The notes under the pieces: model-generated
The model's database searches: none
Seen by the model: only the letters and a program-made list of their open reading frames with translations
Told to the model about the DNA's origin: nothing
Shown: positions 8,946-18,890 of the stretch, piece after piece
Layout: each line of letters starts with the position of its first letter
Position numbering within the stretch: position 1 is the stretch's first letter
Translations under genes and position numbers: made by a program
From: Cupriavidus necator N-1
GTDB taxonomy: Bacteria > Pseudomonadota > Gammaproteobacteria > Burkholderiales > Burkholderiaceae
Direction: 5' to 3'
Assembly: GCF_000219215.1 (NCBI RefSeq)
Contig: NC_015727.1
Location: 930,001-994,000, forward strand
DNA length: 64,000 nt

Positions 8946-10804
8946 GGCTGTGAGGCTCCTGATTGCTCTTGCTTAATGTTCTTCGCCCGAATGCTTGCCG
9001 CGTACGCCGCCAAGGGCCCGTCCGGCGCCAGCCAAGCAGCAGGGACGCGAATCGGCAGATCCATCAGCATCTGCGCGTAGCTCTTGCCCTGCGGGTCATA
9101 GCGCAGCGACGCGATGCCTCCACCGCCCAGCACGCCGCCCAGCAGGAAATTCAGCGCGTGGAAGCCCGGCAGCTCCCAGCGGCGCACGGTGCTGGGGAGG
9201 TAATGCCGGAAGAAGGCGCCGACCCGTTCGGCGGATAGCTCGCTCCGCAGCACTGGCAGGAACTCCGCGCGTCGCGCGATGATGCCAATGTTGGCGTCGT
9301 TGCCCTTGTCGCCGCTGCGGCCCCAAGCCAAGGCGATCAGCGGGACTTCGACGGTCGGGGAAAGATTGGGCGCGATCGCCGCCGAGTTTGGTATCGCCGA
9401 CGCCTGTTGCTCGAATGGCGTCCCCGGTGCGACGACGACGGGTAAAACGGTGCCGCCCATTTCCACCCGAACCGGGACCGTGTTCTTGTCCAGAAGGAAA
9501 GAAAACAGGCGGACCACCGGCGAGGGCGACGGCCGGCCGCCGAACAGGCCGGTAGTACCCTGCGCCATTGCGACCCCAGCCTGCGTCATCTCCCGGCCGA
9601 ACAGGTCCAGCGCACTCTTGTCATCGTGGCGCAGCCCGATCTTCAGTACCACTTCGCGCGCACTATCGGCATGGCGGCCCGCGGCGCCGTAGGTGTCTTC
9701 GGCGCCAATCACCTCGACCGACGTTTCGCGATAGTCCGCGCGTCCCGCCGCGAGGTTCAGGCGGCGAGTGCGCTCAACGAGAGCCTGCCCCATGCGGCGA
9801 GCCTTGGCGCCGGCGTCGCGCCCGGCCACCATCATGGTGGCAATGACGCGCCAACCGTCGGCATAGGTGGCGCTCACCTTGTAGGTTGGTGTAGGCGCTC
9901 GTCCACGCGCGCCGCGCACATGCACGCGGTCCGGGCCTGCCTGCGTGAGCCTGACCTCGGTGAAATCGCACACCACATCCGGCAGGACATAAGCGGCAGG
10001 GTCACCGATTTCATACACGATCTGTTCAGCTACGGTAGCCGTGGTCACCAGGCCGCCGGTACCGGCTGGCTTGGTGACCGTAAAACTGCCGTCGGCCGCG
10101 CACTCGACGATGGGATAGCCCATGTCTTCCCAGCCCGGAACCTCGGCCCAGTCGGTAAACAACCCACCTGTACATTGCGGACCGCATTCGATCACATGAC
10201 CTGCGAGGCTACCCGCCGCAAGCAGGTCATAGTCGGTGTCGCGCCAGCCAAATTCATGCATCAGGATGCCAAGCGTGACTGCCGAGTCCACGCAGCGCCC
10301 GGTCAGCACGATGTCGGCACCTGCATCCAGCGCCGTGGCAATAGCGCGCGCGCCGAGATAGGCGTTGCAGCTTTGCAGGTGACGGGGAAAAGCCGCTCTC
10401 GTGAACATTTCAGTCGGTGCAAGCGCGGCGATCTCCTCAACCAGCGGCATCAGGTCGTCGCCTTCGACGACGGCGACGCGCAGCGTCACGCCTGCGGCTT
10501 CGGCTGCCAGGGCCAGCGCCTGGCGGCATGCCCGCGGGTTGATGCCCCCGGCATTCGACACCACGCGAATGCCGCGCTCGGCAATGGCTGGCAGAAGCGG
10601 GGCGAGGGTCTCAACGAAGTCGGGGGGATAGCCCAGCTCCGGGTTCTTTGCCCGTGCGCGTGCGAGCAGCGACATTGTGATCTCGGCAAGATAGTCCGAC
10701 ACCAGATAGTCAATCTTGCCGCTATGAACCAGTTGGGCCGCAGCTTGCGCACTATCCCCCCAAAAGCCGGAGGAGCAACCAATAGCTACCTTGCGATCAT
10801 TCAT
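8942..10804 (-). CDS. AtuA-family (DUF1446) acyclic terpene utilisation protein
   Basis: A protein of 620 residues beginning KVAIGCSSGFWGDSAQAA, with SNAGGINPRACRQAL and IVLTGRCVDSAVTLG in the N-terminal domain and LAWGRSGDKGNDANIGIIA in the C-terminal domain. This two-domain arrangement is typical of AtuA-type proteins, whose biochemical role is not firmly established but which are required in atu pathways. The start at 10804 is taken because longer readings add an untypical leader; it overlaps the enoyl-CoA hydratase 3' end by 8 bp. The context, next to a biotin-dependent carboxylase and a hydratase, is the strongest reason to call the operon atu-like. Confidence 0.88.
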   Translation of the reverse strand: MNDRKVAIGCSSGFWGDSAQAAAQLVHSGKIDYLVSDYLAEITMSLLARARAKNPELGYPPDFVETLAPLLPAIAERGIRVVSNAGGINPRACRQALALAAEAAGVTLRVAVVEGDDLMPLVEEIAALAPTEMFTRAAFPRHLQSCNAYLGARAIATALDAGADIVLTGRCVDSAVTLGILMHEFGWRDTDYDLLAAGSLAGHVIECGPQCTGGLFTDWAEVPGWEDMGYPIVECAADGSFTVTKPAGTGGLVTTATVAEQIVYEIGDPAAYVLPDVVCDFTEVRLTQAGPDRVHVRGARGRAPTPTYKVSATYADGWRVIATMMVAGRDAGAKARRMGQALVERTRRLNLAAGRADYRETSVEVIGAEDTYGAAGRHADSAREVVLKIGLRHDDKSALDLFGREMTQAGVAMAQGTTGLFGGRPSPSPVVRLFSFLLDKNTVPVRVEMGGTVLPVVVAPGTPFEQQASAIPNSAAIAPNLSPTVEVPLIALAWGRSGDKGNDANIGIIARRAEFLPVLRSELSAERVGAFFRHYLPSTVRRWELPGFHALNFLLGGVLGGGGIASLRYDPQGKSYAQMLMDLPIRVPAAWLAPDGPLAAYAASIRAKNIKQEQSGASQP

Positions 10805-11588
10805 GGCGCCCCCTCTGCACGCTCGCCCAACGTGGCTTGCGCTTTTCGGCAAAGGCGGCCATGCCCTCGCGCGCTTCGTCGCTGCCGGCCAGCCGCTCAA
10901 TCATCAATTCGGCGTAGGCGAGGGTCTGGTCGACGGACATGTCCTGCATCAGGTCAAGCGCCTGCTTGCCCAGCCGCAGGGCATTGGGCGAGTTGGCTTC
11001 GAGTCGGGCAATGACATCCGCCACATGACCGTCCAGTTCTCTGGCCGGCACGGCGCGATTGATCAGGTGGTAACGCTGGGCCTCTTCCGCACTCAGGGGC
11101 TCGCCCAGGAAAGCCATCTCCCAATAGCGGCGCCGTGGCAACTGACGGATCAGGTAGGTCGTGATCATCATCGGGAACACGCCTACCTTGACTTCAGGTG
11201 TACCGAAGCGTGCGTGCGCCGCGGCAAATGCCAGGTCGCAGGCCGAGACCAGCCCCAGCCCCCCGCCCAGTGCGCTGCCATTGATGCGGCCGATGATCGG
11301 CTTGTGGCAGTCGCGCATCGCCCGGTACACCTGTACCAGCGGATTCTCGGCTCGTCCCGTGGCGAACGTGCCGCCGGCATCGCCCTTCAGGTCAGCCCCC
11401 GCGCAGAAGGTGCGATCACCGGCTGCGGTTAGCACCACTGTGCGAATGGTGTCGTCGCCTGCGGCGTCACGAAACGCGTCGGCAAGTTGCGAAGTCATTG
11501 CGCGATTCAGCGCGTTGTGGGCATCCGGCCGGTTTAGGGTGAGCCAAAGCGCATTGTCCCGGCGCTCGACAAGAATGGATTCAGGCAT
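10797..11588 (-). CDS. Enoyl-CoA hydratase/isomerase family protein (AtuE/MGCoA-hydratase-like)
   Basis: Crotonase-fold protein of 263 residues and first gene of the atu-like operon. GGAGAGAG precedes the ATG by a few bases. The oxyanion-hole segment CAGADLKGD and the GSALGGGLGLVSACD loop are clear, and the second catalytic glutamate is present in FGTPEVKVG. The first classical hydratase glutamate (GGGxE) is replaced by GLG, as is common in the methylglutaconyl/isohexenylglutaconyl-CoA hydratase group. Expected role: hydration of the carboxylated enoyl-CoA made by the downstream carboxylase. Confidence 0.88.
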   Translation of the reverse strand: MPESILVERRDNALWLTLNRPDAHNALNRAMTSQLADAFRDAAGDDTIRTVVLTAAGDRTFCAGADLKGDAGGTFATGRAENPLVQVYRAMRDCHKPIIGRINGSALGGGLGLVSACDLAFAAAHARFGTPEVKVGVFPMMITTYLIRQLPRRRYWEMAFLGEPLSAEEAQRYHLINRAVPARELDGHVADVIARLEANSPNALRLGKQALDLMQDMSVDQTLAYAELMIERLAGSDEAREGMAAFAEKRKPRWASVQRGRHE

Positions 11589-11639
11589 CGACTCTCTCCA
11601 ATCAGGAAAAAAAGCGCAAAAAATGGGCTGCCGCCAGCC

Positions 11640-11924
11640 AAGGAGGGCGGCAATAGCTTCTCGCATGCCCAGGCAAAGAAGGTCTCGAGCGCTTTACCCT
11701 CGGCCGCCATGTCGGCGGCAAAGTCTGAAGCCGCAGATCACCGCCGGCCCAAAACGCCTCACCCTGCGCGCGCAGCAAGACCGAGCGGGTCGGCCCGCCC
11801 TACTGCGCGTCAGACAGGCGCTGTTCAAAGCTCGCCAAAACACGCCTCGTTCATCACGTTGCGCATGTGAGGTGCTCGAAGCGTCACTTGACGTGCAGCA
11901 GTCAGCGTGGAAATTCTCGTTCAC
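11640..11924 (-). pseudogene. Broken enoyl-CoA hydratase gene
   Basis: A good ribosome-binding site (AAGGAGGAGACAG) precedes a GTG at 11924, but the product is scattered over frames: first MNENFHAD, then VTLRAPHMRNVMNEACFGEL ending in a stop, then VLLRAQGEAFWAGGDLR, then DFAADMAAEGKALETFF. The second and third pieces are the substrate-binding beginning and the oxyanion-hole block of a crotonase. At least two frameshifts and a missing C-terminus make it non-functional. It lies between the intact hydratase and the TetR gene, so it was probably once the first gene of the operon. Confidence 0.6.
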
Positions 11925-12008
11925 CTGTCTCCTCCTTCTGCTCCGGCACTAGCGCAAGTGGCGCACCCCGGTTTTGGTTTGAGGAAGTCTAGGAGTGAGG
12001 ATTAAAAA

Positions 12009-12024
12009 AAGCAAGCGATTGGTT
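12009..12024. promoter_or_regulatory. Candidate TetR operator
   Basis: AAGCAAGCGATTGGTT fits the palindrome AAnCAAnCGnTTGnTT exactly at its conserved positions. It is in the divergent region between the TetR gene and the catabolic operon, about 125 bp upstream of the TetR start. Size and spacing suit a TetR-family dimer site; binding by this regulator is inference. Confidence 0.55.
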
Positions 12025-12150
12025 TATTTGTGTCATACACTTCAGACCGTGGTTCCAAGGGGCTGGATCCATTGCTTGCCCAGACCGATAGTCCAGGCGC
12101 TCCGTCTAGAATGGCGCCCGCCTCCAACCAAGTGACATTGAGCAAGAGAT

Positions 12151-12750
12151 ATGGCGCGACCGAAACGCGAAGACATCAATGACGTCAATCGCCGCAATGA
12201 CCTCGTCGTCACAGCGGCGTTGCTGTTCAAGGAGAAGGGCTACCATGGCACGACCATGCGCGACATCGCGCGGGCCATCAACATGCAAGCGGGCAGCCCC
12301 TTCTATCATTTCGCCAGCAAGCAGGACCTGCTGTTCGCCGGTGTGGAAGAAGGACTGCTTGGATGCTTGGCCGAACTCGAGGCGATCGATCCCCAGGCGA
12401 TGTCGGCACTGGATTACTTCCGGGCGCTGGCGCGCGCTCATCTTCGACGCCTGCTCGAAACGCAAGGCGGGATGGCGCCGATGGTGGTGGATGAATGGCG
12501 CTATCTGGAAGGCCCACAGCTTGAAGCCGTGCTGGCGATACGCTATCGCTTCGAGGCATTGTGGCAGGCCGCGCTCACTCGACTCAAGGATGCCGGCCAC
12601 ATCAGACGTGCGGACGCGATGGCCTGCCGCTTCTTCCTCAGCGCCTTGCATGGCACGGTGCGTTGGTACAGGCCGGATGGTCCTTTGTCGCCTGACGAAA
12701 TTGCCGACGAACTCGTGGATTTCACGCTCTGCGGCGTCTCAGATTGCTGA
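12151..12750 (+). CDS. TetR-family transcriptional regulator
   Basis: A protein of 199 residues with an N-terminal TetR helix-turn-helix (AALLFKEKGYHGTTMRDIAR, then GSPFYHFASKQDLLF) and an all-helical ligand domain. It is divergent from the atu-like operon, the arrangement of a local repressor that responds to a pathway CoA thioester. The start is supported by GAGCAAGAG just upstream. The inducer cannot be read from sequence. Confidence 0.9.
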   Translation: MARPKREDINDVNRRNDLVVTAALLFKEKGYHGTTMRDIARAINMQAGSPFYHFASKQDLLFAGVEEGLLGCLAELEAIDPQAMSALDYFRALARAHLRRLLETQGGMAPMVVDEWRYLEGPQLEAVLAIRYRFEALWQAALTRLKDAGHIRRADAMACRFFLSALHGTVRWYRPDGPLSPDEIADELVDFTLCGVSDC

Positions 12751-12970
12751 AGTAAATCAGCGTCATGCCCGAAAAAGGTTAGTGACCCCGTTACCGCAAC
12801 GTCCCAGCAGCTTACGAGCGTCTCGCAGCTTCCAACAATGCGCATGATTGATTCAGACTGCCATGTGCCCGGGGACCTCTCTAACAGGCCTTTGCCCAAT
12901 CCGTCGGCAGCGCGTTTCCGCCCTAAAGCGGCGGCAGCAATAGCGGCGGGTCACCACAGGAGGGTTTCCC

Positions 12971-14413
12971 TTGCAAAACCAGTCCATGATCGGTGCCACG
13001 CGCGGCACCCTCGCCGGTGCGATTTCCCCGCCAGGCCCCGCCACTCTGGCACAGCGCAGCCTGCAAGCGGTGTGGCATCCGTGCACTCCGCTCAAGCCGG
13101 GCGGCGCCGCTGAGCCACTGGCGATAGTGCGCGGCGAAGGCCTCTGGCTCATCGATGCCGATGACCGGCGCTATTTCGACGCCACCAGCTCCTGGTGGGT
13201 CAACCTGTTCGGCCATGCCAATCCGTTCATCAACGCCGCGCTCAAGGCCCAACTCGACACGCTCGAACATGTCATGCTGGCCGGCTGCACCCACGCTCCG
13301 GCGGTTGAGCTGGCCGAACGCCTGTCGGCCCTGACCGGCGGCGCGCTTGGCCATGCCTTCTATGCCTCCGATGGCGCCTCGGCGGTGGAAATCGCGCTCA
13401 AGATGAGTTTCCACTACTGGCGCAACACCGGCCTGCCGGCCAAGCGCGAGTTCGTCTGCCTGCGCAACGGCTATCACGGCGAGACTATCGGCGCGCTGGC
13501 GGTCACCGACGTGGCCATTTTCCGCGACGCCTACGACCCGCTATTGATGCAGTCCCATGTGGTGATGTCACCCGACGCACGCCAAGCCGGCCCCGGCGAA
13601 TCGGCCGCCGATGTGGCGCAACGCGCGTTGGGCGAGTTCGAAGCGCTGCTGCGCGAGCGCGCCGGGCAGATCGCCGCCATCATCATCGAGCCGCTGGTGC
13701 AATGCGCCGGCAGCATGGCCATGTATGATCCCAGCTACCTGGACGGCGTGCGCGCGCTATGCGACCGCTACCGCGTACACCTGATCGCCGACGAAATCGC
13801 CGTTGGCTGCGGGCGCACCGGCACCTTCTTCGCGTGGGAACAGTCGCGCGCGGAGGAAGCGCCGCTGCCCGCGCGCCTATGGCCCGACTTCCTGTGCATG
13901 TCCAAGGGCATCAGCGGCGGCTACCTGCCGCTCTCGGTGGTGCTGTCGCGCGCAGCCATCCACGAGGCCTTCGTCGCCGACGACGTAGGGCGCAGCTTCT
14001 TGCATTCGCACTCCTACACCGGCAACCCGCTGGCCTGCCGCGCGGCGCTGGCCACGCTCGATCTGTTCGAGCACAACCAGGTCATCGAACAGAACCGCTT
14101 GCGCGCGCAATGGCTTGCCGCGGCCATGGCGGCGCTCGGCGCTGACGCGCGCCTGGCCAATGTGCGTCAACGCGGCCTCATCTGGGCCGCCGACGTGCAC
14201 CCAGAGCTGGCCGGCGAAGGATTTGCCGCGCGCTTCCATCAGGCGGCGCTGGCGCGGGGCGTGCTGGCGCGCCCGATCGGCAACACCCTCTATGTTCTGC
14301 CGCCCTATGCGTTCGACGCCGCTCAAGCCCAATGGCTGGCGCAGCGGCTGCATGCCGCGCTCGATTTTGTGCTAGATCCTTCGCCCGCCAACGAGGTGTG
14401 CCATGCTGCTTGA
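12971..14413 (+). CDS. bioA: Adenosylmethionine-8-amino-7-oxononanoate aminotransferase
   Basis: PLP enzyme of 480 residues that converts 8-amino-7-oxononanoate (KAPA) to 7,8-diaminononanoate (DAPA) with S-adenosylmethionine as amino donor. Characteristic segments are [41 protein letters not shown] split over the PLP phosphate site, and the Schiff-base lysine in [13 protein letters not shown] at about residue 310. The start is a TTG with AGGAGGG 6 nt upstream; the next ATG, 15 nt later, is too far from that site. It is the first gene of the biotin operon and overlaps bioF. Confidence 0.95.
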   Translation: MQNQSMIGATRGTLAGAISPPGPATLAQRSLQAVWHPCTPLKPGGAAEPLAIVRGEGLWLIDADDRRYFDATSSWWVNLFGHANPFINAALKAQLDTLEHVMLAGCTHAPAVELAERLSALTGGALGHAFYASDGASAVEIALKMSFHYWRNTGLPAKREFVCLRNGYHGETIGALAVTDVAIFRDAYDPLLMQSHVVMSPDARQAGPGESAADVAQRALGEFEALLRERAGQIAAIIIEPLVQCAGSMAMYDPSYLDGVRALCDRYRVHLIADEIAVGCGRTGTFFAWEQSRAEEAPLPARLWPDFLCMSKGISGGYLPLSVVLSRAAIHEAFVADDVGRSFLHSHSYTGNPLACRAALATLDLFEHNQVIEQNRLRAQWLAAAMAALGADARLANVRQRGLIWAADVHPELAGEGFAARFHQAALARGVLARPIGNTLYVLPPYAFDAAQAQWLAQRLHAALDFVLDPSPANEVCHAA

Positions 14414-15617
14414 TCGACTCACCCAGGTCGCCGCCGAGCGCGCCGGGCGAGCGCTGACGCGCCGCCGCCGCACCGCTCACACCGCCTGCGCACCACTCCA
14501 GAGCACCAGCGACGGGCACGGCGAAGCGCGCCCGCTGCTCGGCTTCTGCAGCAATGACTACCTAGGGCTCGCCAACCATCCGGCGGTGATCGAAGCGTTT
14601 GCCCAAGGTGCCCGCCGCTATGGCGCCGGCAGTGGCGCCTCCCATCTGGTGAGTGGGCATTCGCTGGCTCACCACGAGCTGGAGGCTCATCTAGCGCGGT
14701 GGCTCGCGCCGCATATTCCCCAAGCGCAGGCGCTCTACTTCTGCACTGGCTACATGGCCAATATGGGGGTTCTCAGCGCTCTGGGCACGGCTGACGCCAT
14801 GCTGTTCTGCGACAAGCTCAATCATGCCTCGCTAATTGACGGCGCACTGCTTGCCCGCGCCACGGTAAGACGCTACCTGCATTGCGATACCGCCTCCTTA
14901 GCAAGGCTATTGGCTGCCAGCAACAGCCCGCTAAAGCTGATCGTCACCGACAGCGTGTTCAGCATGGATGGCGACATGGCCCCGCTGAAGGCGTTGCTGG
15001 CACTGGCCGAGCGCTACGACGCGTGGATCATCGTCGACGATGCGCACGGCTTCGGCGTGCTGGGCGAGCAGGGCCACGGCGTGCTGGAAGCGCTGGGACT
15101 GTCGTCCGAGCGCTTTATCTATATCGGCACGCTGGGCAAGGCTGCGGGCGTGGCGGGAGCGTTCGTCGCCGCGCACGAGGCCATCATCGAACACCTGGTC
15201 AACACCGCGCGGCCGTATATCTACACCACGGCCGCGCCGCCGGCTGTCGCGCATGCGCTGCTGGCCAGCCTGGCGATCCTCGAAGGCGAGGAAGGCAAGC
15301 AGCGCCGTGCGCAACTGACGCGCTGCATCGCCATGCTGCGCGACGGGCTGGCGCGACTAGCCGCGATCGCAGGCTGGACGCTGGGCGACAGCGAGACCGC
15401 GATCCAGCCGCTGATCGTCGGCGACAACGGCGCCGCGCTGGCGCTGTCGGCCACGCTGGAGGCGGATGGCATCCGCGTCGGCGCGATCCGGCCGCCGACC
15501 GTGCCTGAGGGCACCGCGCGGCTGCGCATCACGCTGTCGGCTTCGCACACCGAAGACGATGTGCGGCGCCTGCTGGATGCCCTGAGCGCCGCCGTGGCGC
15601 AGCGTGAGGCCGCATGA
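14403..15617 (+). CDS. bioF: 8-amino-7-oxononanoate synthase
   Basis: PLP-dependent alpha-oxoamine synthase of 404 residues joining pimeloyl thioester and L-alanine to give [51 protein letters not shown] and the PLP lysine in [13 protein letters not shown] (about residue 245) identify it. It starts inside the end of bioA (11-bp overlap) and its stop overlaps bioD, so translation of the four genes is coupled. Confidence 0.96.
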   Translation: MLLDRLTQVAAERAGRALTRRRRTAHTACAPLQSTSDGHGEARPLLGFCSNDYLGLANHPAVIEAFAQGARRYGAGSGASHLVSGHSLAHHELEAHLARWLAPHIPQAQALYFCTGYMANMGVLSALGTADAMLFCDKLNHASLIDGALLARATVRRYLHCDTASLARLLAASNSPLKLIVTDSVFSMDGDMAPLKALLALAERYDAWIIVDDAHGFGVLGEQGHGVLEALGLSSERFIYIGTLGKAAGVAGAFVAAHEAIIEHLVNTARPYIYTTAAPPAVAHALLASLAILEGEEGKQRRAQLTRCIAMLRDGLARLAAIAGWTLGDSETAIQPLIVGDNGAALALSATLEADGIRVGAIRPPTVPEGTARLRITLSASHTEDDVRRLLDALSAAVAQREAA

Positions 15618-16351
15618 GCACGCGCGCGCCTTTTGCCTGCTTTGTCACCGGCACCGATACCGGCGTCGGCAAGACTCACGCCAGCGCCACGCTGCTGCAT
15701 GCGCTCCATGCCGCCGGCTACCGCACCGCGGGCATGAAGCCCGTGGCCAGCGGCAGTGAGTGGCGCGACGGCCATTGGCACAACGACGACGTGGCGCAGT
15801 TGCGCGCCGCCAGCTCGGTGGCGGTGCCGCTGGGCCAGACCTGCCCGTTCCTGCTGCGCACCCCGTGCTCGCCGCATCTGGCCGCCGCGCACGAGGGCGT
15901 GCGCATCACGCGCGCACCGGTCCGCATGGCCTTCGACGCGCTGCGCCGCCAGGCGGACGCGGTGGTGGTGGAGGGCGTGGGCGGTTTCAACGTGCCGCTC
16001 GACGCAGGCGCCGTGCGCTGGAACACCGCCGACCTGGCGGTGATGCTGGCGGTACCGGTGGTGATGGTGGTCGGCATCCGGCTCGGCTGCCTGAACCACG
16101 CCGTGCTGACCGCCGAAGCCATCCGCGCGCGCGGCCTGCCGCTGGCGGGCTGGATCGCCAACCGGGTCGACCCGGACATGCTGCTGGCCGACGAGAACAT
16201 CGCCACGCTGCACGCGTCGCTGGACGCGCCTTGCCTGGGTGAACTGCCCTGGCAACTGGCGCCCGCCGCTGCCGCTGGCCGGCTCGACCTTGCGCCGCTG
16301 TTCGCCGCCGCCACCCAATACCAAGCCGAGGCCGCCGGCCTTGCTGCCTGA
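15614..16351 (+). CDS. bioD: Dethiobiotin synthetase
   Basis: P-loop ligase of 245 residues that closes the ureido ring of dethiobiotin from DAPA, CO2 and ATP. The Walker A motif GTDTGVGKT is at residues 13-21, GMKPVASG follows, and [11 protein letters not shown] is the second conserved block. Its start overlaps the bioF stop (ATGA). Confidence 0.95.
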   Translation: MSTRAPFACFVTGTDTGVGKTHASATLLHALHAAGYRTAGMKPVASGSEWRDGHWHNDDVAQLRAASSVAVPLGQTCPFLLRTPCSPHLAAAHEGVRITRAPVRMAFDALRRQADAVVVEGVGGFNVPLDAGAVRWNTADLAVMLAVPVVMVVGIRLGCLNHAVLTAEAIRARGLPLAGWIANRVDPDMLLADENIATLHASLDAPCLGELPWQLAPAAAAGRLDLAPLFAAATQYQAEAAGLAA

Positions 16352-16370
16352 ACCAGAATTCGCATCGATC

Positions 16371-17402
16371 ATGACTCAAGCTCACACCGCTACTACCGTT
16401 ACTACCGTTTCCGTCGATTCCCTGCGCCAGAGCGCGCGCTCGCACGCACTGCCCGATGACGCCGCGTGGCGCGTCGATGACGTTGCCGCGCTGTTCGCGC
16501 TGCCGTTCAACGACTTGTTGTTCCGCGCCCAGCAAGTGCACCGCGAGCACTTCGACGCCAATACCGTGCAGCTGTCCACGCTGCTGTCGATCAAGACCGG
16601 CGGCTGCGAAGAGGATTGCGGCTACTGCCCGCAGAGCGCGCACCACGACGCCGGCGTGAAGGCCGAGAAGCTGATGGCGCTGGACGAAGTGCTGGACGCC
16701 GCGCGCGCGGCCAAGGCCAACGGCGCCACCCGCTTCTGCATGGGCGCCGCCTGGCGCAGCCCCAAGGACCGCCACCTGGAGCCGGTGATGGACATGGTGC
16801 GCGAAGTCAAGGCGATGGGCCTGGAGACCTGCGTCACGCTGGGCATGCTCAAGGCCGAGCAGGCGCAGCAGCTCAAGGAGGCGGGGCTGGACTACTACAA
16901 CCACAACCTGGATACCTCGCCGGAGTTCTACGGCAAGATCATCACCACGCGCACCTACCAGGACCGGCTCGACACCATCGGCCATGTGCGCGACGCCGGC
17001 ATCAATGTCTGCTGCGGCGGCATCGTGGGCATGGGCGAGGCGCGCGAAGCGCGCGCCGGCCTGATCGCGCAGCTGGCCAATATGGACCCGTATCCGGAGT
17101 CGGTGCCCATCAACAACCTGGTCCAGGTCGAGGGCACGCCGCTGGCGGGTACCGAGGCGCTGGACCCGTTCGAGTTCGTCCGCACCATTGCCGTGGCACG
17201 CATCACCATGCCGCGCGCCATGGTGCGCCTGTCCGCCGGCCGCGAGGCCATGGACGAAGCGTTGCAGGCGCTGTGCTTCATGGCCGGCGCCAATTCCATT
17301 TTTTACGGCGAAAAGCTGCTGACCACCGGCAACCCGCAGGCCGACCGCGATCGCGCCCTGCTGGCCCGCCTCGACATCCGCGCAGAGGGCTATGCGAAAT
17401 GA
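16371..17402 (+). CDS. bioB: Biotin synthase
   Basis: Radical SAM enzyme of 343 residues inserting sulfur into dethiobiotin. The CxxxCxxC cluster motif CEEDCGYC (Cys 79, 83, 86) is followed by [14 protein letters not shown] sequence, [12 protein letters not shown] and [10 protein letters not shown], all standard for BioB. The ATG at 16371 is 19 bp after bioD; upstream in-frame codons overlap bioD and are not needed. The stop overlaps the next start (ATGA), tying the P450 gene to the biotin operon. Confidence 0.96.
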   Translation: MTQAHTATTVTTVSVDSLRQSARSHALPDDAAWRVDDVAALFALPFNDLLFRAQQVHREHFDANTVQLSTLLSIKTGGCEEDCGYCPQSAHHDAGVKAEKLMALDEVLDAARAAKANGATRFCMGAAWRSPKDRHLEPVMDMVREVKAMGLETCVTLGMLKAEQAQQLKEAGLDYYNHNLDTSPEFYGKIITTRTYQDRLDTIGHVRDAGINVCCGGIVGMGEAREARAGLIAQLANMDPYPESVPINNLVQVEGTPLAGTEALDPFEFVRTIAVARITMPRAMVRLSAGREAMDEALQALCFMAGANSIFYGEKLLTTGNPQADRDRALLARLDIRAEGYAK

Positions 17403-18697
17403 ACACGGCAACTCTATCTGTACGCGCCAATCCAGGGCCGGACACGGCCATCGAGCTGCGGGATCCCTGCCCTCCGATTTTGGACGCCGCTTTCCTGCGC
17501 AATCCCTATCCCGCCTACCACAGGCTGCGCGCTGCCGGCCCAATTCATTGGAGCGAGGAATTCTTCGGCGGCGCCTGGCTATTGACCAGACATGAGGATG
17601 TGGAGGCAGTGCTGCGCGACCCGCTCTACTCAGCGCGACGCACGGGTGGCTGGGTGATGCGCGGCAGCGAGGACGAGCGCCAAGCGCTCTGCCCCTTCCA
17701 GCGCTTGTTCAGCCGGGCCATGCTGTTCTTGGACGCGCCCGATCATATGCGCCTGAGGCAGGCGCTCAACGCCGGCTTCCGCCCCGCAGCCTTGCGCGCT
17801 TTCGCTGGCACCATCGAACAGATGGCCACCGGACTGATGGACCGGCTCGAAGGCACGGAGCAGTTCGATTTCATGGAGGGGATCGCCAAACCCCTGCCGG
17901 CGATGGTGATCGCCAGCCTCCTTGGCGCGGATGCTGGCGATCAGCCGGATTTTCTGGCTTGGTCCGAAGACCTGGCCGCCTTCATCGGCTCGCCGGCCCC
18001 TGACCAGGGTCTGAAACGGCGCGCGCAGGCCAGTCTACTCAAGATGAGCGCCGCCTTCGAGGCCTTGCTAGCACGCCGCCGGGCCCAGCATGCAACCCGC
18101 CCGCAGACTGAACAAACAGACCTGATCGGGCACCTGCTGCACGCCGAAGCAGAAGGCAGGATCGAGGCCGGGCCCGAGCTGCTGGCGCAATGCGCCATGC
18201 TGCTGTTCGCCGGGCATGAGACGACACGCAATCTGCTCGGTAATGGCTTGCATGCTTTGTTGAGCCACCCGGAACAGTGGCAGCGCTTGCGCCAGTCGCC
18301 CGAGTTGTTGCCAAACGCCCTGCGAGAGCTGCTTCGCTATGAAAGCCCGGTCCAGTACACGGGTCGGCGGGTCACGACAGACATGGTCCTGAATGGGCGC
18401 CGGATGCAGCGCGGGGACCTGGTAGTGCCGTTAATCGGCGCCGCCAATCGCGATCCGGCGCGCTATCGCAACCCGGACGAACTGGATATCACCCGGCGCG
18501 AAGGCTCCCACCTCTCGTTTGGACATGGCCCTCATGTTTGCATCGGCGCCGCGCTGACGCTGATGGAGGCTGAGATTGCTTTCCGGGCACTTCTGACCCG
18601 CTGGCCGGGGCTGGAGCTTGTGGAATCCGAGCCGCACTGGAACAGCAATCCAGTCTATCGCGGACTTGCCAGTCTGCAGGTGCGCCATCTGAGTTAA
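17399..18697 (+). CDS. Cytochrome P450 of the biotin operon (possible BioI-type function)
   Basis: Soluble bacterial P450 of 432 residues. The I-helix is AGHETTRN at about residue 270, the K-helix ExxR is ELLR near 315, and the heme loop [10 protein letters not shown] has its thiolate cysteine at about 379. It is translationally coupled to bioB by an ATGA overlap. In Bacillus, the biotin-operon P450 BioI cleaves acyl-ACP chains to pimeloyl-ACP, and this operon contains no bioC or bioH, so an analogous role is the leading hypothesis. Orthology to BioI is not claimed. No redox-partner gene is adjacent. Confidence 0.9.
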   Translation: MNTATLSVRANPGPDTAIELRDPCPPILDAAFLRNPYPAYHRLRAAGPIHWSEEFFGGAWLLTRHEDVEAVLRDPLYSARRTGGWVMRGSEDERQALCPFQRLFSRAMLFLDAPDHMRLRQALNAGFRPAALRAFAGTIEQMATGLMDRLEGTEQFDFMEGIAKPLPAMVIASLLGADAGDQPDFLAWSEDLAAFIGSPAPDQGLKRRAQASLLKMSAAFEALLARRRAQHATRPQTEQTDLIGHLLHAEAEGRIEAGPELLAQCAMLLFAGHETTRNLLGNGLHALLSHPEQWQRLRQSPELLPNALRELLRYESPVQYTGRRVTTDMVLNGRRMQRGDLVVPLIGAANRDPARYRNPDELDITRREGSHLSFGHGPHVCIGAALTLMEAEIAFRALLTRWPGLELVESEPHWNSNPVYRGLASLQVRHLS

Positions 18698-18756
18698 GCG
18701 GTGTGATTTTAGAAGTCCCAAAACGGCTAGTGCCCAGCTGTTTGCTGTAAGGAGTA

Positions 18757-18852
18757 ATGATTTCCGGGCCGCTTGCATATCGCGTCAACCAACACGCCAA
18801 GATCGGCGACGAACCGCAGATCGTCATCGAGTTTATGGCGTTACGCGGTTGA
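18757..18852 (+). CDS. Small hypothetical ORF (31 aa)
   Basis: A short frame starting MISGPLAYRVNQH, with AAGGAG a few bases before its ATG, between the P450 and GST genes. I recognise no family. It may be a leader peptide, a decayed gene end or chance; the only support is the ribosome-binding site. Confidence 0.2.
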   Translation: MISGPLAYRVNQHAKIGDEPQIVIEFMALRG

Positions 18853-18890
18853 TTGCGGCTGATTTTCCTTGAGCCCTTGAAGGAGACGTT

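Noticed and set aside
9626..11014. 462-codon plus-strand frame opposite the AtuA-family gene
   Set aside because: Shadow frame; no ribosome-binding site, no recognisable motif.
16616..17398. Longer N-terminus for the P450 in the bio operon
   Set aside because: The upstream part overlaps bioB in another frame and is Gly/Arg-rich; the P450 begins normally at the ATGA overlap.
15221..17543. Long minus-strand frames across bioF, bioD and bioB
   Set aside because: Opposite genes with clear active-site motifs and overlapping starts; translations are low-complexity.
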